Below, one piece after another: positions 7,236-7,352 of a stretch of DNA of 7,352 nucleotides. Each line of letters opens with the position of its first letter. The first letter of the stretch is position 1. A program made the translations under genes and the position numbers. The notes beneath the pieces are model-generated. The model worked only from the letters and a program-made list of their open reading frames with translations, was not told where the DNA came from and ran no database searches. This DNA comes from CAZUZD01 sp964624465 (GTDB taxonomy: Bacteria; Planctomycetota; Planctomycetia; Isosphaerales; Isosphaeraceae). Location of the stretch: NCBI GenBank assembly GCA_964624465.1, contig CAZUZD010000304.1, forward strand, positions 1-7,352, written 5' to 3'.

Positions 7236-7352
7236 TCAGTAGGCGCCGCGGCCGGTGAGCACGGCGGGAATGGTGCGGGCCATCAGCTCCAGGTCGAAGC
7301 CGATCGAGCGACGCTCGATGTACTCGATGTCCAGCTCGACCTGGACCTCGAA
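7236..7352 (-). CDS. C-terminus of an exopolysaccharide-type sugar transferase (partial)
   Basis: Only the last 38 codons lie in the window; the 5' part continues past the right edge. The translated end (LDIEYIERRS...DLELMARTIPAVLTGRGAY) matches the C-terminal signature of bacterial sugar transferases of the WcaJ/undecaprenyl-phosphate glucose phosphotransferase family, which end in a helix with LDLxYIxxRS and RTIPAVLxGRGAY-like residues. These membrane-associated enzymes transfer a sugar-phosphate from a nucleotide sugar to undecaprenyl phosphate, the first step of exopolysaccharide or surface glycan assembly. The catalytic region is outside the window, so the exact substrate cannot be judged. 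It lies upstream of the Hpt gene on the same strand, with a 66-base gap. Confidence 0.85.
   Translation of the reverse strand, partial: FEVQVELDIEYIERRSIGFDLELMARTIPAVLTGRGAY

Overview
The window is very GC-rich (roughly 70 percent by eye), with coding frames whose third positions are almost all G or C. It holds five protein genes, one cut by the right edge. The composition, the multi-domain GAF/PAS hybrid kinase and the C-terminus of the sugar transferase suggest a planctomycete of the Isosphaeraceae type. That is an inference from style, not from a marker gene. I see no rRNA, tRNA, CRISPR array, insertion sequence or phage gene.

Layout from left to right. Positions 29-59 form a perfect stem-loop just past the end of a minus-strand gene (68-3256) for a 1062-residue hybrid histidine kinase (GAF-GAF-PAS-GAF-HisKA-HATPase-REC). 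Next is a 469-base non-coding stretch (3257-3725) with an AT-rich island containing a 12-bp palindrome and short direct repeats. A minus-strand class I mannose-6-phosphate isomerase (manA, 3726-4721) follows. A divergent regulatory region (4722-5166) separates manA from a plus-strand NtrC-type sigma-54 response regulator (5167-6597; REC-AAA+-Fis HTH). The regulator ends tail-to-tail, with a 13-bp overlap, against a minus-strand histidine phosphotransfer (Hpt) protein gene (6585-7169). Upstream of the Hpt gene, on the same strand, is the last part of an exopolysaccharide-type sugar transferase gene (7236-7352, continuing beyond the window).

How the genes may work together: the kinase ends in a receiver domain but has no Hpt domain, a free Hpt protein is encoded nearby, and the output regulator is a sigma-54 activator. 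All parts of a four-step His-Asp-His-Asp relay are therefore present but split over three genes, similar in logic to Vibrio LuxQ-LuxU-LuxO. The two metabolic genes concern sugar-nucleotide supply (fructose-6-P/mannose-6-P) and lipid-linked glycan initiation. A plausible output is therefore control of extracellular or cell-surface polysaccharide. In support, the minus strand upstream of manA carries a sigma-54-like element with GG and GC spaced by 10 bases, and a 19-bp inverted repeat sits about 127 bp upstream of its predicted start. Both are consistent with the divergently encoded regulator activating manA, but both are short-motif calls and need testing. Each protein family here is well known; the possible novelty lies in the wiring and the regulatory DNA.
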